DNA of 64,000 bases from a virus: IMG/VR virus record IMGVR_UViG_3300037042_003896, positions 1 to 64,000 of that record, one strand, 5' to 3'. The notes under the pieces were generated by a model. It was not told the DNA's origin. It searched no databases and worked only from the letters and a program-made list of their open reading frames with translations. Position 1 is the first letter of the stretch. Each line of letters starts with the position of its first letter. Positions 59,801-64,000 of the stretch are shown here, one piece after another. The position numbers were made by a program, and so were the translations under genes.

Positions 59801-60663
59801 CCATTCCTTGCAAGAGGATTTGTACCCACACCATATATAGGAAAAAATTCTTGACCTGTATTAACAGGCATCATTGCCTCTCTTTTTTTATTTATGTTTT
59901 CAGATAATTGTCTTTGAGAATCAACATCTACCTGTTCAGTAGCTTTAGCAGTTGCCTTACTAACACCTTCTGCTTGTCTAGCTTTTCTTACTGCTTCTTT
60001 TTCATCTTGTACTTTTTGAACTAGTCCTACCACTTTTTCAACAATAGGAAGTCCTTGTGCCCAATTAACTTTTGTTCCAGGTTTATTTTGACCACTACCA
60101 GCAGTTTGATTAAGCAAATTAGAAATATTATTATTATCCCCCTCCATAGTATATTGATCAACAGGGACAGCATTTGGACTAGTTGCATATGTAGGAGGAG
60201 ATGTACCATTAGGATTCCATTGAGTGTTCATAGCTGAACCAAAATTTACTTCAGTTCCTGGATATGCTTTGGGAATATTTATTCCTCTTTTCCCCGATGA
60301 CATACTACCAGCAACTTTAGCAATATCCCCTATAGAGGATGCGATTTTTCCAAGATCAAATCCTCCACTACTTCCAGAAGTAGCTCCTTGTTGTGTGGCT
60401 TGAAGCATAGCTTGTTGATATGTTTGCTGTTGTCTTTCTGCTTCAGTAGACCCTGTAACAGATTTATCAGCTTGATTATAATATTGACCATAGTCAAGTG
60501 GTGCAAAACCTGTAGTAGGAGAAGATTTATCCATAGATACTCCCACTTGAGCTTTTTTAAATTCTTTTCCATGAGCCTTCATAAAGGCTGCTTCTGTTGG
60601 GAATTTTTTGTAAAAGGATTTTATATCCTTAACTTTAGCAATTTTTAAAATCGTGTCTATCAT
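56827..60663 (-). CDS. Gly-rich virion protein (1,278 aa), possible membrane-active cargo
   Basis: Start chosen at ATG 60663, which overlaps the upstream stop; an 8-codon longer form is in frame. It opens KIAKVKDIKSFYKKFPTEAAFMKAHGKEFKKAQVG. The middle is Gly/Ala-rich with a hydrophobic part (ADIGGEVGGAIGSIWGPVGQLIGKTVGT) that could insert into membranes. Repeated GG motifs (YRMGGNLR, RTGGNIR, MAMGGELQ, LQNGGQE) follow, and near residue 560 is a conserved block with HEETDGQGNTGIGVSYG and then VEVERGEP. This protein type recurs in large Bacteroidota phages. Function is not proven; virion-packed and delivered with the polymerase is a reasonable inference. Confidence 0.7.
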   Translation of the reverse strand: MIDTILKIAKVKDIKSFYKKFPTEAAFMKAHGKEFKKAQVGVSMDKSSPTTGFAPLDYGQYYNQADKSVTGSTEAERQQQTYQQAMLQATQQGATSGSSGGFDLGKIASSIGDIAKVAGSMSSGKRGINIPKAYPGTEVNFGSAMNTQWNPNGTSPPTYATSPNAVPVDQYTMEGDNNNISNLLNQTAGSGQNKPGTKVNWAQGLPIVEKVVGLVQKVQDEKEAVRKARQAEGVSKATAKATEQVDVDSQRQLSENINKKREAMMPVNTGQEFFPIYGVGTNPLARNGYMLQGGGEIQNTYAPNTLYDDLGFEPLNDSDIVKQYRMGGNLRQAQWGELISAASKGKFGSTSQFAGGAGGGVGQFANAGGTEAVGNAATQLSGGDSAGADIGGEVGGAIGSIWGPVGQLIGKTVGTVGGNLIDTNPEKIKNAQAATTRNIGRTAGANFGKGVHAQYNSYVRDGGNINPQLINYFGDHTAQDVYDFAHEGMDSLRTGGNIRQNLFTQQSMAMGGELQTHWGGYAEPISYNPYLPDGGETVMFKGNSHEETDGQGNTGIGVSYGNTQPSYSKFETGGNAEANVEVERGEPAVKLQNGGQEDSLVVFGNLKFDKKLAMATNDKELIELADEYGGKKFKRIEHHIANKTNRENKKIAKATNELNELDSTTSFDKLKLTSLKATIDGGNMKLKKYAADTQNLANYQEALNATADENGFIADNLARGEVKIDKNAFSNSAEFGTSIPKAQHGWDSEKETAYSNWLNEITSRTGSNKNNIDTPQNKKIFEEKWKSGTSHRKDVQLEKNRNVHRDIYNKYLKDKYLGEMNLSYDDFVKNILHYGIESAQTPEFKQWYSKTTGKPISPSPVQTTGKSTTKLAGDNATKREAAIRSSGQPPIAQPSGYISKYGLVPWKGNTSPGDRYGMKTKSSFTGEEWDKIAENLGFTGQGNEEFQKFLLNNPQSKPLIEARHKELYGKTPFIDKKLGYGWASKELLNLIPPPQETTKLPGMSVTTDNTTTRIPYTPPIEDKPKFPWIPALNTLIPYLRPTDQEQLDPNQLAGEMYAMSNNKVEPVQYQNYQPELTVPYDISLQDIMNENQADYRSAQRMSGYNPAALASLNAQKYGANQKVLAEQFRLNQAEKDKVYSENRNILNDAQLKNLQGLDQQYVRQQEALSNTKATTLAALNSISDKYAKNKLENRQLGVYENLYNYRYNDQMKAQNYNPFAQFDTSGAGATASNSGIPTGFDAVYKKNDDGTYEVESYKKKPKDKTSRNGSIVKAIKAL

Positions 60664-63575
60664 GATTGAGAGTATTTTGATAACCAACCACCAACGGTGG
60701 GTTTATTATAATTTGTAAAGTTAGTTAATTGATCAAGATGTTCAGTAGTTTTTTCATCTAAATTATTTATGCCATTGCGAGCCATAGGATACTCTGTAAC
60801 AGACTTTCCTTTGAATCTATAATCTTGTCCAGGTTCCATGTATTTAGTGTCTCCTGTGTCAGATATACCCCATAGAGGTTGATCTACACCTTCCATTGTA
60901 ATATTATTACTGTTTATTCTAACAGGATGCCCCCAATTTTTAGGATTCCAATATCCTCTATTATCAGTTTTTATTTGTCCGCCTGATTTAAGGGTATTGG
61001 TTCTTTCTCCATTTATTGTATATTCTCCTGGTTTAAGCCCCACATATTTACGTATTAAGTCAAGATTATTATTAAATGCTTTATCATAATTTGAATTAAA
61101 TGTTTTATCATTATTATAAAGAATTTTATTTACATAATCTTTTGTTTCAGTAGGAAGTTGTTCTATCCATTTAGAATCATTATAAATATCATATCCTGAA
61201 TCTTTTAATTCTGTAAGTTTTTTTGAGAGATTTCCTCTTCCCCAATTATATGCTGCAAGAGTTTTAGCTTGTCTTATTTTATCATCTTGATTTGGTTTAT
61301 TAATAAAATCAGCATTATAAAGATTATTCATGTACCATTTTTGTACAGCAATAGCATCATCAGAATTAAGAGGATTAATAGTTTTTTTACCACTTTTTCC
61401 TTTTTCTAAATAATCTTTTATAGCATCTTCTTTTAACTGCACTAATCCTTTTGCGTTAGATTTTTTATTTATAACATTTGAATTAAATCCAGATTCTTTA
61501 TAAGCTTGCCTTGCTAATATATCTAAAGGAATTTCTATTCCATCTTGACTAATGTTATTTGGTTTCCAATCTAAGCCGTGTTGATAGAATTGCATTTCTT
61601 TTCCATTCTGTGCAGAAGGCATTGTTTTCTTTGCATATTTTCCTTCTGAAGGAATATCTCCTGTTCTTACAAATGCACTTGGGAGAACTCCTCCCATTTG
61701 CATATCTTTTCCTTTTGTTCTTATTGGGAAAGGAATGGCTTGATTCTTTTCCACATAAGGATGTCTAACGTTTATATCCCAATCATCTGCTTCTTGCCAT
61801 GTTTTAAAAGGTCCACCTAAATAATCACCTGTTTCTCTGTATTCTTTTAAAGGATCTTCAAGAGGTTGTCCATATTTAAATGAAGGAATTAAATAAGCAG
61901 GTTCTCCATCTTCTCCTCCTATAGACATAGCTAATTCAGAACTTGGATCTCTATTTGGTATTTTATATCCTGTTGGAAGTTTTTCACTATTTGGTTGAAG
62001 AAATTTGTCTTCTGATATATATTTACTTGTCCATCCACCATTCTGAAACTGTCCTCCCCAAGCAGGACTATAATTCCTTCCTGATGTGTCATTACCTATT
62101 CCTACAAATCCTTCAGGTAGAGAAACATTGCTATTGTTATAATTTACTTCTCCTCCATTTTTATGTATTGTTTTATACGCATCATCAACAGATAATCCTA
62201 TATCACTGGCAAGTTTACCTGTTATAGGTGTTTGAACTCCTCTTATGTTTAATTTATTATTAACAAATGCATTTAACGCAGGATTTACATATTGAGTAGA
62301 AAGTCCTAATCCTCTATTAGCATAATCAATTAAATTTGGTGTAATAGTTGTAGGTGCTACTAAAGCACTTGGATTATTTTTCCACCATCTTGCAGTAGCA
62401 TAAGAATTTGTTGATGGAGTAAAAGACCTTGTGTTTAACCCTAATGTTTGTGGAAGTATATTTAATAAAGCTCCCGTAGCATTATTCATTGCTCCTGTAT
62501 AATTTCCTTCACTATAATCCATTCCTGCATCCCAAGCATCCATTGCCCCTGCACTATATGCTAATGGGGGTATCGTACCTGCTGTGAACATATTAGCTAA
62601 ATTAATTGCTGTTTTAGATCCATAATGTATTCTATCCCATTGTGTGTGTTTCTCTTCTTCTTTTTTAATTCTTTCTGCTAATTCATTATCCATTTTATTC
62701 TCTTGCTTATCAGGAGAAATAGAATATTCTTTTACAGGAACATGATAATTAGGACTTCCATAATAAGGATTCCTTACATCTTTAGATATTTGTTCTGCTT
62801 GTTGTTTAGATATATAAGGTTGTCTATTAGTAGCATCATTGGGGACTTGTTCTATTGGTTGTGGATTATAATTTTCAGAGGGATTTCCAAAAATATATTG
62901 TAGTGCCTCCTGTGTTAATGCTTGTTTAGGAGTTATATTTTTTTGATTATACTTCTCATAAGGGATTGATGTAGATATTTTTTCTTTTTTTCCACCAGTT
63001 TGCATTTTCTTATATGGAGTTTTTTCTACACTATCGTCATCATAAAAATTTAATAAATAATCTCCTTCAGATTCACCATTATATGTATTTTTATTTAACC
63101 ATTGCTTTTCTGTACGTACAAGAGATTTATCAATAGGTTTACTAAATTGAGGAGTTTCTCTTGGAATTAATTTTTTTTCTGTAGAAGTTATTCCTTTTGA
63201 TTTAAGTTTCAATATTTGTGCAATAGTAGGAGGATTTGTTGGTTTTTTATATAAAGGAACTCCTTGTCTATACGGATTATTTACATCTCCTATCATTTGA
63301 TAATCAACAGCATCTATATGAGGTCCTTTATTACTACCTATATTATTTGCAGGATTATTACTAACATATTTATTATTAATTCTATCATAATCTGCATTTG
63401 TAAAAAATGGATTGTCTCTACCTAATTTAAGTAATTCTGTACCTGCTTTATATAAATTTAAACTATCCTGATATGATTTATAGGCAAGATCTTGTCTACT
63501 TAATATAGTGGGACCAGATATAGTTGTTCCACCATCAGCAATTTCTGTGTATTTATCTAACCAACCTTTTTTCAT
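60660..63575 (-). CDS. virion protein with lytic transglycosylase (SLT) domain (971 aa)
   Basis: The N-terminal two thirds are low in recognisable folds, with GG motifs (KMQTGG, KNGGEV, FQNGG, MQMGG). Residues about 680-825 hold an SLT-type domain: ARQAYKESGFNSNVINKKSNAKGLVQL with catalytic Glu694, then LAAYNWGRGNL. Virion-bound transglycosylases open a hole in host peptidoglycan for DNA entry. The C-terminus has TDNRGYWNPKNWGHPVRI. It overlaps both the next gene (ATGA) and the preceding one (TAA/ATG), so the virion genes are strictly co-translated. Confidence 0.82.
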   Translation of the reverse strand: MKKGWLDKYTEIADGGTTISGPTILSRQDLAYKSYQDSLNLYKAGTELLKLGRDNPFFTNADYDRINNKYVSNNPANNIGSNKGPHIDAVDYQMIGDVNNPYRQGVPLYKKPTNPPTIAQILKLKSKGITSTEKKLIPRETPQFSKPIDKSLVRTEKQWLNKNTYNGESEGDYLLNFYDDDSVEKTPYKKMQTGGKKEKISTSIPYEKYNQKNITPKQALTQEALQYIFGNPSENYNPQPIEQVPNDATNRQPYISKQQAEQISKDVRNPYYGSPNYHVPVKEYSISPDKQENKMDNELAERIKKEEEKHTQWDRIHYGSKTAINLANMFTAGTIPPLAYSAGAMDAWDAGMDYSEGNYTGAMNNATGALLNILPQTLGLNTRSFTPSTNSYATARWWKNNPSALVAPTTITPNLIDYANRGLGLSTQYVNPALNAFVNNKLNIRGVQTPITGKLASDIGLSVDDAYKTIHKNGGEVNYNNSNVSLPEGFVGIGNDTSGRNYSPAWGGQFQNGGWTSKYISEDKFLQPNSEKLPTGYKIPNRDPSSELAMSIGGEDGEPAYLIPSFKYGQPLEDPLKEYRETGDYLGGPFKTWQEADDWDINVRHPYVEKNQAIPFPIRTKGKDMQMGGVLPSAFVRTGDIPSEGKYAKKTMPSAQNGKEMQFYQHGLDWKPNNISQDGIEIPLDILARQAYKESGFNSNVINKKSNAKGLVQLKEDAIKDYLEKGKSGKKTINPLNSDDAIAVQKWYMNNLYNADFINKPNQDDKIRQAKTLAAYNWGRGNLSKKLTELKDSGYDIYNDSKWIEQLPTETKDYVNKILYNNDKTFNSNYDKAFNNNLDLIRKYVGLKPGEYTINGERTNTLKSGGQIKTDNRGYWNPKNWGHPVRINSNNITMEGVDQPLWGISDTGDTKYMEPGQDYRFKGKSVTEYPMARNGINNLDEKTTEHLDQLTNFTNYNKPTVGGWLSKYSQS

Positions 63576-64000
63576 TATTTATAAGAGATTTGAGATGGGG
63601 TTATAATAAATTGGGAAACTAAATTTACATCAGATCTATCATCTAATATATGTCTCACCTTTAATTCTTTTGCTCTAAGTGGTTCCTTTTTAAATGATCT
63701 TGTTGAATAATCCATATTAGCCTGTACAAGTACTTTGTCTATAGAAAGATTATCACAACTTCTTTCAAACATTGGTGTAGTCTTATTTTGTAATACTGAC
63801 CAGAATGTATTATATTGATAGAAGTTATCACTCTTGGTATATGTTATAGTCTTACTATCAACATTATATTTAGGATAGGATAAATACTGACTAAGATTGT
63901 GTAAAGGTTTTGGAACAAGTTCAAGAAGTCCTGTACATTGTTGTCCATTGTATAGAATAGCTTTATTGAACCAAGCATCGTTCACTTCTATTTTATTATA
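63575..64000 (-). CDS. tail-associated structural protein, C-terminal part, cut by window edge
   Basis: The frame is open to base 64000. A GTG at 63985 exists but there is no reason to prefer it, as coding continues upstream (IIKIE before it). The visible part reads QCTGLLELVPKPLHNLSQYLSYPKYN, then TITYTKSDNFYQYNTFWSVLQNKTTPMFERSC, and ends with RAKELKVRHILDDRSDVNLVSQFIITPSQISYK. This end resembles large tail-region proteins of crAss-like phages. Its stop overlaps the start of the transglycosylase-bearing gene. Function is otherwise unknown. Confidence 0.65.
   Translation of the reverse strand, partial: YNKIEVNDAWFNKAILYNGQQCTGLLELVPKPLHNLSQYLSYPKYNVDSKTITYTKSDNFYQYNTFWSVLQNKTTPMFERSCDNLSIDKVLVQANMDYSTRSFKKEPLRAKELKVRHILDDRSDVNLVSQFIITPSQISYK

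Noticed and set aside
1-64000. tRNA genes, CRISPR arrays or stop-codon reassignment
   Set aside because: No cloverleaf or regular spacer array was noticed by eye, and all three stop codons behave as stops in the genes called.

Overview
The window is a piece of an AT-rich (roughly 30% G+C by eye) tailed-phage genome. It most resembles the crAss-like phages (Crassvirales) that infect Bacteroidota. Four things point there. A giant late protein carries the metal-binding DFDID motif of crAss-like virion RNA polymerases. Several very long virion/cargo-type genes are packed head to tail. The promoters match the Bacteroidota primary-sigma form (TTG, 19-20 bases, then TAnnTTTG). Small basic proteins of a kind I associate with Bacteroidota phages are also present. 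No tRNA, integrase, CRISPR array or insertion sequence was seen, and the standard genetic code fits every gene.

Layout: bases 1-20,184 are transcribed rightward and hold replication, recombination, nucleotide and rII-type genes. In order these are a truncated LAGLIDADG homing endonuclease, a primase, a DUF932-like protein, a uracil-DNA-glycosylase-like protein, rIIA- and rIIB-like genes each split by a group I intron, a PD-(D/E)XK nuclease, a dNTP pyrophosphohydrolase-like protein, an adenosylcobalamin-dependent ribonucleotide reductase, a RecA-like recombinase and several HNH genes. Bases 20,181-64,000 are transcribed leftward and hold late genes. The two blocks meet tail to tail inside one bidirectional terminator.

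The leftward block has four parts, in coordinate order. 20.2-27.3 kb: small basic proteins, a lipoprotein, a Dps-like protein, three small proteins with poly-threonine tails, and a surface-chemistry set (methyltransferase, two glycosyltransferases, sulfotransferase). 27.4-31.8 kb: two paralogous fibre genes built from 45-bp repeats. 31.9-33.9 kb: a lysis cassette (small membrane proteins, possible spanin, M15 endolysin, holin, coiled-coil membrane protein). 34.1-64 kb: a 1,936-residue polyvalent protein, a 4,809-residue RNA-polymerase-bearing protein, two further large cargo-type proteins, a 971-residue protein with a lytic transglycosylase domain, and the end of a further tail-type gene.

Homing endonuclease-type genes are dense: three LAGLIDADG, two GIY-YIG type, and four HNH or HNH-like. 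Two LAGLIDADG genes sit inside group I introns, each behind its own host-type promoter. Both introns use the same GGGU/GCCC splice-site pairing and the same P2 design, so they look like relatives that invaded two neighbouring genes. The most interesting new idea is that the poly-threonine tails are substrates for the neighbouring glycosyl-, sulfo- and methyl-transferases. Functions are assigned from motifs read by eye; no database search was possible.
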